From assembly GCA_042091035.1 (NCBI GenBank), contig JBELIG010000154.1:1-7773 (forward strand): a stretch of DNA of 7,773 nt, given 5' to 3'. Source of the stretch: AM-2324 sp042091035 (GTDB taxonomy: Bacteria; Bacteroidota; Bacteroidia; Chitinophagales; Saprospiraceae). The notes beneath the pieces were generated by a model. The model was not told where the DNA came from. It searched no databases and saw nothing but the letters and a program-made list of their open reading frames with translations. Within the stretch, counting starts at the first letter, position 1. The number at the start of each line of letters is the position of its first letter. Of the stretch, positions 1 to 6,096 are shown piece by piece. The translations under genes and the position numbers were made by a program.

Positions 1-614
1 CCAAAATCTTCAGCATACCATTCAAAAATCTTTGAGAGTTTGATTGAATTTGAACTGATGTAGTTGAAGGATCTATTTTGAATGAATTTTCTAGTTTGAT
101 TTTCTAGTTGTTCGTCAAGTGTTTTGGCGCTGTAAGCTCTATTTAAAAGTGGGGGACAAGACTTTGCTGCACAATTGACTGCAAAGTGAATTCTAGGCTC
201 TTTGAAAACAGGACGGATGATTTTGTTTTCTATATGGTTAAGGCTGTAGGTTTTATTTCCCAATTTGATCCACTCAAGATCCCAAGCTTTACCATCGTGA
301 ATATCCAAAATTGATTTCACGGGCATGTTGTCTAGGATCAATTTTATAGTATATGCATTATAAGCATTGATCCAATATGCTAGGCGCTCATTTTTAGTCC
401 AAGACTCACTTGGGTGATTTGCGCGAAGTGTCGCCAGGTATTTGTCCAACTTAAACTGGTCTTTTTTAAAAGCAGAATAATTTACTGTTCCTGTATCAGT
501 GACATGAGTACTAAGCAAATTATCAAAAACTTGATGAGATACCTGTGCTATAGCCATTTTTGGAGAAAGGCCTATCAAAAAGGCGCTAGTAATGGCAAAA
601 AGGAAATGTTTCAT
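1..614 (-). CDS. DUF547 domain-containing secreted protein (partial, C-terminus beyond left edge)
   Basis: Reading the minus strand from the ATG at 614-612 gives 204 uninterrupted codons to the window edge. Residues 1-23 form a signal peptide (charged start, hydrophobic core, AIA|Q cleavage near residue 23/24) with no lipobox Cys, so the product is probably soluble in the periplasm or exported. The rest matches the DUF547 family as I know it: the block LAYWINAYNAYTIKLI at about 78-93, SLNHIEN at 124-130 followed by IIRP, and RIHFAVNCAAKSCPPL at 141-156 with two Cys. The family is usually around 230-260 residues, so some 30-60 residues are probably missing; the visible end (IFEWYAEDF) fits the late part of the domain. 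The biochemical role of DUF547 is not established. The gene is divergent from the MORN-repeat gene. Family assignment is firm; function is unknown. Confidence 0.9.
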   Translation of the reverse strand, partial: MKHFLFAITSAFLIGLSPKMAIAQVSHQVFDNLLSTHVTDTGTVNYSAFKKDQFKLDKYLATLRANHPSESWTKNERLAYWINAYNAYTIKLILDNMPVKSILDIHDGKAWDLEWIKLGNKTYSLNHIENKIIRPVFKEPRIHFAVNCAAKSCPPLLNRAYSAKTLDEQLENQTRKFIQNRSFNYISSNSIKLSKIFEWYAEDF

Positions 615-762
615 AGATCGTGATTTTGATTTCAATAATAACGCAAAAGGATTAATTATTGTACTAATTGCCGTCTAATTAGGATTTATTTAAGGAAGTA
701 TTAATTCAACTTTTTAAATTTTGATATTATGGATTAAATTAGATTATATAAACTTAAATCCA
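615..762. other. Divergent intergenic region, AT-rich
   Basis: This 148-bp stretch separates the starts of the leftward DUF547 gene and the rightward MORN-repeat gene, so it should contain promoters for both. I found no full match to the Bacteroidota consensus. The best partial -7 candidates are TCCTTTTG on the minus strand (651-644, one mismatch to TAnnTTTG) and TAAATTTTG on the plus strand (715-723, one base too long). Neither has a TTG at the usual upstream distance. No Shine-Dalgarno-like sequence precedes either ATG, as expected in this phylum. Confidence 0.5.
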
Positions 763-1803
763 ATGGGTATTTCTACAAATAAGCCAATTATACTTTTGCT
801 ATGCTTGCTTTTCAATCCTTTGTTGCTTTTGGGACAGAGCGACAAAACCAAAGATGTTGATGAGGATGGTAATTCAATGTCTGAGCCGGTGATTACTGGA
901 TCTGCAGCAGTAACATCAACTAATAGCTTGTTTCAATCGGATCTGTTTTTTACCCAAGAGTTAAAATTATTTGATTTAGAACAATTAGTTGAAACTAGGC
1001 TCCAAATGGAGGAGGAAGCTATATACTCAAAGCGCTTTGAATCTAGTAATACTAACGTTATAGATTATTCACTTAAAGTAATACTTGAAGGCTTTGAAGA
1101 GCCAGAAGGTCAGATTATTGATGGCAAAAGAGAAGGGCTTTGGGTTTTTAACTCTGGTTCAAATGTTGTAAAGGGATATTATAGAGATGATCAAATGAAC
1201 GGTTGGTGGCAGTATTTCTATGAAAAGCAGAAACTTCGTATGGAGGGTGAATACAAGGATGACCTTTTAAATGGACTTTGGACTTACTATTATTTGGAAG
1301 GAGGAGAAAAGAGAATTATTAAATGGAATAAAGGATTGATGGATGGTATTTCTAAATCATACTCTAGCTCAGGTGTATTGAAAGAAATACTGAATTATGA
1401 TTCAGGTATACTAACGGGTGTGTGTGAAAGATACTCAGATGATGGACATAAGTTGGAGGAAGGGGCATATTATGGTAGTATGAAACATGGTGCATGGAGT
1501 ATTTATGGTGATGATGGTCAGAAAACAAAATTGGAAACTTACAAATTAGGAGATTTGGATGGACCTTTTGAGCTCTATGGCAGCAATGGAAAGCTCAGGG
1601 TGAAAGGGGGGTATAAATCAAATAAGCGATCTGGGGAATGGGTCTTTTATTACAAATCAGGGGCTTCGGCAATAATAGGTTCTTACTTAGATGGCACTAA
1701 GACAGGCAGTTGGATTTACCTAGGAGGAGAACTGCCTTATTTTCGCAAAGGGATATATGATGCAGGTTATTTAGTGGATGATTGGACTTATTTTGTAGAA
1801 TAA
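763..1803 (+). CDS. Secreted MORN-variant repeat protein
   Basis: The protein is 346 aa from the ATG at 763. I chose this start because it puts a good signal peptide at the N-terminus (Lys7, hydrophobic 9-22, cleavage around LLLG|Q at 24/25). The frame opens upstream to a TTG at 721, but that would bury the signal under 14 extra residues. There is no lipobox Cys. Residues about 26-115 are acidic and low in complexity, with no recognised domain. From about 116 to the end there are nine to ten degenerate repeats of about 23 aa with the pattern G-x-Y-x-(D/N)-G-x-x-(D/N)-G-x-W-x-x-Y-(2-4)-G-x-x, typical of MORN_2/YwqK-like repeat proteins. These are common in Bacteroidota and form elongated beta-hairpin arrays, with ligands mostly unknown. 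The gene appears monocistronic: the next gene starts 190 nt later behind its own promoter. An outer-envelope or periplasmic binding or scaffold role is inference. Confidence 0.85.
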   Translation: MGISTNKPIILLLCLLFNPLLLLGQSDKTKDVDEDGNSMSEPVITGSAAVTSTNSLFQSDLFFTQELKLFDLEQLVETRLQMEEEAIYSKRFESSNTNVIDYSLKVILEGFEEPEGQIIDGKREGLWVFNSGSNVVKGYYRDDQMNGWWQYFYEKQKLRMEGEYKDDLLNGLWTYYYLEGGEKRIIKWNKGLMDGISKSYSSSGVLKEILNYDSGILTGVCERYSDDGHKLEEGAYYGSMKHGAWSIYGDDGQKTKLETYKLGDLDGPFELYGSNGKLRVKGGYKSNKRSGEWVFYYKSGASAIIGSYLDGTKTGSWIYLGGELPYFRKGIYDAGYLVDDWTYFVE

Positions 1804-1840
1804 TAATCTTGTATGTTCTTTTATCGTAAAACATTCGTCT

Positions 1841-1859
1841 AATCAGAAATCTGATTTTT
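1841..1859 (+). terminator. Weak hairpin with short T run after the MORN-repeat gene
   Basis: AATCAG (1841-1846) and CTGATT (1851-1856) form a 6-bp perfect stem with an AAAT loop. A run of five T (1855-1859) overlaps the right arm, and the hairpin lies 37 nt after the preceding stop. It could be a weak intrinsic terminator for the MORN gene. The stem is short and AT-rich, and its T run overlaps the proposed -33 element of the next promoter, so this is tentative. Confidence 0.3.
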
Positions 1860-1885
1860 GGAAAAAACTTTTATGATTAATTTTG
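1858..1885 (+). promoter_or_regulatory. Bacteroidota-type sigma promoter for the gld operon
   Basis: TTG at 1858-1860 (TTTG from 1857) is followed after 17 nt by TAATTTTG at 1878-1885, an exact match to the Bacteroidota -7 consensus TAnnTTTG at a spacing described for Flavobacterium/Bacteroides promoters. Transcription would start around 1890-1893, giving a leader of about 100 nt before the gldA ATG. This is the best promoter I found in the window, and it sits directly upstream of the five-gene cluster. A second, imperfect -7-like sequence (TACACTTTG, 1961-1969) lies closer to gldA but has one extra base and no well-spaced TTG. Confidence 0.6.
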
Positions 1886-1894
1886 CAATTAATC
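1875..1894. promoter_or_regulatory. Perfect 8-bp palindrome overlapping the -7 element (operator candidate)
   Basis: GATTAATT (1875-1882) and AATTAATC (1887-1894) are exact inverted repeats separated by TTGC. The palindrome covers the whole -7 element and the expected transcription start. A dimeric repressor bound here would block the promoter, so it may be an operator. Because the DNA is very AT-rich, a chance palindrome or a weak RNA hairpin at the 5' end of the transcript is also possible. Confidence 0.35.
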
Positions 1895-1993
1895 TTAGTT
1901 TAGCTGAAATAAAAAAACCTTTTCTGCTATTTGAGTTAAGTAAAGGGTGTTTTTTAGCTTTACACTTTGTAATGTTTTAATGAAATCAACGAG

Positions 1994-2902
1994 ATGTCAG
2001 TTATAGTTAAGAATCTGGTTAAAATTTTCGGTGAACAACGTGCGGTGGATTCTATTTCCTTTGAAGCAAAAAAAGGAGAAGTACTTGGTTTCTTGGGACC
2101 TAATGGTGCTGGGAAGTCAACGACTATGCGTATGATCGGAGGTTTTATTCCACCTAATTCTGGTGAAATATCAGTTTGTGGAATCAATGTTTTGGAGGAT
2201 TCTCTTTCCTCTAGGGCCAAGATCGGATACTTGCCGGAATCGAATCCCTTGTATTATGACATGTATGTAAAGGAGTATCTACATTTTGTTGCATCCATTC
2301 ATAAGATCAAGCAGAAAAAGGCCAAGATTGATGCAGTCATCGAGATGACGGGACTTGGAAGAGAACAGTCTAAACTGGTTGGAACATTGTCTAAAGGGTA
2401 CAAACAACGTGTGGGTCTTGCACAAGCAATGATTCATGATCCAGAGGTTTTAATACTGGATGAACCTACTTCAGGTTTAGATCCTAATCAACTTGCTGAG
2501 ATTCGGACCTTGATCAAGCGTCTTGGAGAAGAAAAGATTGTGATTTTCTCCACGCATATCATGCAGGAGGTAGAAGCACTTTGTGATCGAGTTGTTATCA
2601 TCAATAAAGGGAAGTTGGTTGAGAATTCAAACCTCTCTGACCTGCATTCTAAACACCAACAAGGCGGTTTGCTTCAACTTCAAACTCGAAACAATCTCAA
2701 TACAGAACTCATTGATGACTTCGATGGAGTTCAATTAATAGAGGATCTAGGTATGAACAAGTATAAGCTTGCTTTTACAGGGAAATCTGATCTTAGAGGT
2801 GCATTTATGCAACACTTGCAAATAAACGAGGTTCAAGTACTTGAGTATGCACCAAAAGAAGTGCCAATGGAACAGATATTTCAGAAACTTACTCGATCCT
2901 AA
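1994..2902 (+). CDS. gldA: GldA, ATP-binding subunit of the gliding-type ABC transporter
   Basis: The protein is 302 aa, the usual length for GldA, and is cytoplasmic. It carries a full ABC nucleotide-binding domain: Walker A GPNGAGKST at 35-43, a YLPESNPLY block at 79-87 in the Q-loop position (Glu82 where many ABC proteins have Gln, which I believe is normal for GldA and related exporters), signature LSKGY at 132-136, Walker B VLILDE at 152-157 followed by the D-loop SGLD, and His188 of the H-loop (STHIMQEVEALCDR). About 90 residues follow the NBD, as in the GldA family. It should hydrolyse ATP to power the GldF/GldG membrane complex; in F. johnsoniae these three are described as one transporter linked to gliding, with an unknown substrate. 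The stop overlaps the next gene's ATG by one base (TAATG), which suggests translational coupling. It is the first gene of the operon, about 100 nt after a consensus promoter. Confidence 0.93.
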   Translation: MSVIVKNLVKIFGEQRAVDSISFEAKKGEVLGFLGPNGAGKSTTMRMIGGFIPPNSGEISVCGINVLEDSLSSRAKIGYLPESNPLYYDMYVKEYLHFVASIHKIKQKKAKIDAVIEMTGLGREQSKLVGTLSKGYKQRVGLAQAMIHDPEVLILDEPTSGLDPNQLAEIRTLIKRLGEEKIVIFSTHIMQEVEALCDRVVIINKGKLVENSNLSDLHSKHQQGGLLQLQTRNNLNTELIDDFDGVQLIEDLGMNKYKLAFTGKSDLRGAFMQHLQINEVQVLEYAPKEVPMEQIFQKLTRS

Positions 2903-3561
2903 TGCGCAGAATTCTGATAATACTTCTTTTCTTTATTGCTTATAAGCAGTGCTTATATGGGCAAATATTGAATGGAGATTTTAGGTTTGAAGATGGATTT
3001 TATAAATCTCATGCCTCTTTGCTGAAGAATTCACCGGATATATTTCCTGATACAAGTAGGTATGAGGTGATTAGCAGTGGAAGTACAGGGAATTTGTTTG
3101 CAGCACTTATTGGAGATGGTGTAATTAGTTTAGATCATTTTGATACTATTTTATATGTTGTTGAGAAGGGGAGAGTTTATGTAAATGCTGCAGAAGATTT
3201 AAAAGGTCTTCACAGATATGTTCTTTTATCGGTTCAGGGTAAAGTAGCTTTATTCGAACGAGATTATGAGGAGCTGGTAAATGTGCCAATCCAAGCATAC
3301 AATCCTTTGAATGGTCAACCATTCAGAAAGGGAGTGGTGGAAAAGAAAGTTCGAAACACAATTCCTTTTTTACTCTTGTTTGAAACTGGCCAGATTATGC
3401 CTTTTACATACAGGAATTTTTTAGGAATGATCTCAGATGATGATGATCTTGTTGAACAAGTATTAGCAATAGATCCAAATGATAGGAGTGGAAAGCTTTA
3501 TAAATGTTTGCTCATTTATAATGATAGAAATAGTTTTGTGATAGAAAATAACAATGATTAA
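2902..3561 (+). CDS. Unrecognised exported protein embedded between gldA and gldF
   Basis: The protein is 219 aa and I do not recognise a named family. Residues 1-20 form a signal peptide (MRR start, hydrophobic 4-13, cleavage near YG|Q at 20/21). Cys17 lies inside the signal without a lipobox (YKQC), so it is probably not a lipoprotein. The mature part has no TM segment. Its opening (DGFYKSHASLLKNSPDI, 31-47) and its end (acidic DDDD, then …LYKCLLIYNDRNSF) resemble a widespread loosely defined type of Bacteroidota secreted protein that begins with a 'G-x-Y-x-S-x-x-x-F/L-x-x-N-x-P' motif and ends with 'YN-x-R'. That likeness is from memory and weak. The ATG overlaps the gldA stop by one base and gldF follows 5 nt after the stop, so it is surely co-expressed with the transporter. 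A periplasmic accessory role for GldF/GldG is inference. Confidence 0.85.
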   Translation: MRRILIILLFFIAYKQCLYGQILNGDFRFEDGFYKSHASLLKNSPDIFPDTSRYEVISSGSTGNLFAALIGDGVISLDHFDTILYVVEKGRVYVNAAEDLKGLHRYVLLSVQGKVALFERDYEELVNVPIQAYNPLNGQPFRKGVVEKKVRNTIPFLLLFETGQIMPFTYRNFLGMISDDDDLVEQVLAIDPNDRSGKLYKCLLIYNDRNSFVIENNND

Positions 3562-3566
3562 AGTGT

Positions 3567-4298
3567 ATGCTTAGTGTTTTTAGGAAAGAGTTACAGGCAT
3601 TTTTCAGTTCATTGATTGGATATGTCGTTGTTGGGGTATTCCTGATTGTGATGTGGTTGATCATGTGGTTTTTTACAGACACAAGTTTGTTGAATCAGAA
3701 TTTGGCAACAATGGGTCAGTTGTTTCATCTTGGTCCCTTGATTTTTGTGTTCCTTATTCCAGCGCTTACTATGCGTAGTTTCTCTGAGGAGCGACAAAAA
3801 GGAACTATTGAATTCTTGTCTACCAAGCCCTTGACAGATCTACAGATTACATTGGGAAAATATTTTGCTTGTCTAGTATTGGTCCTGTTTGCCATATTGC
3901 CAACCTTGATCTACTACTACACAATCTACAAGCTTGGACTTACAGCCGGCAATCTGGATTCTGGAGCAATAATGGGGTCTTATTTTGGACTCTTTTTGTT
4001 GGGTGCAGTATTTGTTGCAATTGGTGTTTTTGCGTCCTCATTAGTAAAAGATCAGGTCGTGGCATTTGTCTTAGCGACCTTCCTTTGCTTTCTATTCCAT
4101 TGGGGATTCTTTTTCATTTCTGAGCTTCCATTCTTTTTCGGTAAATCAGATCTATTCATACAGCGTTTAGGAATTGATTTCCATTACAGTTCTATTAGTA
4201 GAGGTGTTATTGATCTTAGAGATGTTGTTTACTTTTTTAGTGTAATTGTATTATTCATAGCTTCCACTGTAAGTTCTTTGGGAAGTAGAAGATGGTAA
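3567..4298 (+). CDS. gldF: GldF, permease subunit of the gliding-type ABC transporter
   Basis: The protein is 243 aa, normal for GldF, and sits in the inner membrane. About six hydrophobic segments are visible: roughly 16-36, 53-69, 98-123, 136-157, 162-185 and 219-237. Family hallmarks of the ABC-2-type GldF permease are present: an N-terminal FRKELQAFFSSLIGY, then FLIPALTMRSFSEERQKGTIEFL at about 62-84, a cytoplasmic stretch probably contacting the ATPase, followed by TKPL and GKYF. It should form the membrane channel that GldA drives. It starts 5 nt after the preceding exported-protein gene and ends 10 nt before gldG. No frameshift or missing segment is seen. The transported substrate is unknown in this family. 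Confidence 0.93.
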   Translation: MLSVFRKELQAFFSSLIGYVVVGVFLIVMWLIMWFFTDTSLLNQNLATMGQLFHLGPLIFVFLIPALTMRSFSEERQKGTIEFLSTKPLTDLQITLGKYFACLVLVLFAILPTLIYYYTIYKLGLTAGNLDSGAIMGSYFGLFLLGAVFVAIGVFASSLVKDQVVAFVLATFLCFLFHWGFFFISELPFFFGKSDLFIQRLGIDFHYSSISRGVIDLRDVVYFFSVIVLFIASTVSSLGSRRW

Positions 4299-4308
4299 TA
4301 ATCGGGAT

Positions 4309-6090
4309 ATGAAATTAAAAAATTCAAGAAAAGCTGCGGCAATATTAAACTTGGGCCTTTTATTCATAGCCCTGTTTTTTATAAATATACTGGTCAATTC
4401 AAGTTTGGGAGGACTTAGGTCTTATACTTATTTCGACCTCACTGAAGACAAGCGTTTCTCCTTGACAGAAGGTACGGATCGAATCCTTGAAAAGATGTCT
4501 GAAAAGATCGAAAACTCAAATGAAGGTATCGAGGGAGAATTTGAACAAGGAGGAATCTTCATTCAAGTATTACTTGAAGGTGATTTTCCAGCAAACTTTA
4601 AGCGTTTGCAGGAGTCTACCCGTGAACTTTTAGATGAATTCAGGGTCAAGACAGGGATTATTGAGTATGCTTTTATGGATGTGAACGATGGAACTCCAGA
4701 AGAGGTAACCGATCGGGTTGAGAGCCTTTCAAAAATAGGTGTAACACCCACAATGTTTCGATTGAAAGAGGTAAGTGGTACTGCTGAGCGGGTTGTGTTT
4801 CCTTGGGCCATTGTTCGTTTTGCAGGTCAGAGTATTGCTGTCAATCTGTTAGAAGAGCAGGGGCAGCTTGGTGCTGATGCTGTACTCAATAAATCCATCA
4901 ACCTTTTGGAATTTAAATTCGCTCAAGCGATACGAAAGTTATATGATAACAGAAGACAAGTTGTTGCCTTCACCAAAGGTCATGGAGAACTTACAGAGCT
5001 TCAAACAAAGGATCTAAGAAGAACGATTCGACCTAATTATGATCATGGTTCTATCAGTCTAGACCAATCGACATACATACCTGAAGAGATAGACTTGATT
5101 GTAGTCGCTAAGCCACAACAGCCCTTTAGCGAGAAAGAAAAGTTTCAGCTGGACCAATATGTGATGAACGGTGGTAAGGTCCTGTGGCTTATAGATAAAG
5201 TTGCAGTTTCGTTGGATAGCCTTAATTTTGGTGCAGAGGGTACTTTCGTTCCTCGACCGATTGAAACAGGTTTAGAAGATCTTTTCTTTAAATATGGTAT
5301 TCGATTTGAGCCGGGTCTTATTCGGGATTTACAGAGCTCTAAATTTCCCTTGGTTGTTGGACAAACCGGCGGGCAGCCACAAATGGAGTTGTTTAATTGG
5401 CCTTATCATACACTAGCTGTTTCTGCTTCTCAGCATCCTACGGTAAAAAGTCTGGATCAGGTGAATTTCTTATTTCCAAGTAAGATAGATACAAGTATTC
5501 AGACCAAAACAGATCTTAAAAAGACTGTGTTGTTTAGTTCTTCAGTGAATTCAAACGAACAATTTATTCCAGTTCGACTGAGCTTCGATGCTGTGCACAG
5601 TGTTGCTGATCCAAATCTGTTCAGAGGAGGTCCATATCCACTGGCTGTTCTTGTAGAAGGGGTATTTTCTTCTTTATATGAGAATAGAATAACAGATGAG
5701 ATGCGCGCGGGGCTAAAATCCATTGGTCAGGAGTTTAAAACGAGAAGTGATGAAGGCGGAAAAATGATTTTTGTTTCCGACGGGGATATAGCATCAAATG
5801 TGGTTTCTGATTATGAAAATGAACGGGTATTTCCTTTAGGGTATAACCGCTACGATAAAAGACAATACGCAAACAGAGATTTTTTGGTCAATGCTGTTGA
5901 ATATATGATGGATGATTTTGGTTTGATCGATTCAAGGGGAAAGGAGTTGAAGCTCCGATTATTGGATGTTCAGAAGACTCGAGATGAGCGAACCTATTGG
6001 CAGCTTGTCAATTTAATTGTACCTATTGTATTTATTTGCATAGTTGGACTTGGCTTCTTCTTTTGGAGGAGATATAATTTCTCAAAATAG
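4309..6090 (+). CDS. gldG: GldG, membrane-anchored auxiliary subunit of the Gld ABC transporter
   Basis: The protein is 593 aa, close to the family size. It has an N-terminal TM at about 10-30, a large periplasmic region, and a C-terminal TM at about 566-586 ending in a short basic tail (RRYNFSK). Recognisable GldG features are the YFDLTEDKRFSLTEGT block at 41-56 just after the first TM, the SINLLEFKFAQAIRKL segment at 196-211, the GHGE turn at 224-227 and the 'P-x…F-S-E-K-E…QYVMNGGKVLWLID' section at about 269-297, the core of the ABC auxiliary (GldG-type) fold. It should pair with GldF in the membrane, with its bulk in the periplasm. It follows gldF by 10 nt and is followed 6 nt later by the DUF4340 gene, a neighbourhood often seen for GldG-type proteins. 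Confidence 0.93.
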   Translation: MKLKNSRKAAAILNLGLLFIALFFINILVNSSLGGLRSYTYFDLTEDKRFSLTEGTDRILEKMSEKIENSNEGIEGEFEQGGIFIQVLLEGDFPANFKRLQESTRELLDEFRVKTGIIEYAFMDVNDGTPEEVTDRVESLSKIGVTPTMFRLKEVSGTAERVVFPWAIVRFAGQSIAVNLLEEQGQLGADAVLNKSINLLEFKFAQAIRKLYDNRRQVVAFTKGHGELTELQTKDLRRTIRPNYDHGSISLDQSTYIPEEIDLIVVAKPQQPFSEKEKFQLDQYVMNGGKVLWLIDKVAVSLDSLNFGAEGTFVPRPIETGLEDLFFKYGIRFEPGLIRDLQSSKFPLVVGQTGGQPQMELFNWPYHTLAVSASQHPTVKSLDQVNFLFPSKIDTSIQTKTDLKKTVLFSSSVNSNEQFIPVRLSFDAVHSVADPNLFRGGPYPLAVLVEGVFSSLYENRITDEMRAGLKSIGQEFKTRSDEGGKMIFVSDGDIASNVVSDYENERVFPLGYNRYDKRQYANRDFLVNAVEYMMDDFGLIDSRGKELKLRLLDVQKTRDERTYWQLVNLIVPIVFICIVGLGFFFWRRYNFSK

Positions 6091-6096
6091 ATAAAC

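Noticed and set aside
414..623. Plus-strand open frame of 69 codons
   Set aside because: It lies wholly antisense to the DUF547 gene, whose conserved blocks prove the minus strand is coding. The predicted peptide has no recognisable features.
715..723. TAAATTTTG as a -7 promoter element for the MORN-repeat gene
   Set aside because: It is one base longer than the consensus, and no TTG lies 17-23 nt upstream (the nearest, at 668-670, is 44 nt away).
721..762. TTG at 721 as an alternative start of the MORN-repeat gene
   Set aside because: It would add 14 residues in front of a well-formed signal peptide. The ATG at 763 gives a standard N-terminus.
1960..2220. Minus-strand open frame of 86 codons over the start of gldA
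   Set aside because: It is antisense to the Walker A region of gldA. The composition is that of a reverse-frame shadow.
3430..3450. GATGAT short tandem repeat
   Set aside because: It encodes a run of Asp in the exported protein and is too short to treat as a separate repeat element.
3609..4123. Open frames on the minus strand (3609-3797) and in another plus frame (3869-4123) inside gldF
   Set aside because: Both are shadows of the clear GldF reading frame, with no independent start signals or domains.
4563..5723. Minus-strand open frames at 4563-4811 and 5499-5723 inside gldG
   Set aside because: They are antisense to conserved GldG sequence and show no coding evidence of their own.
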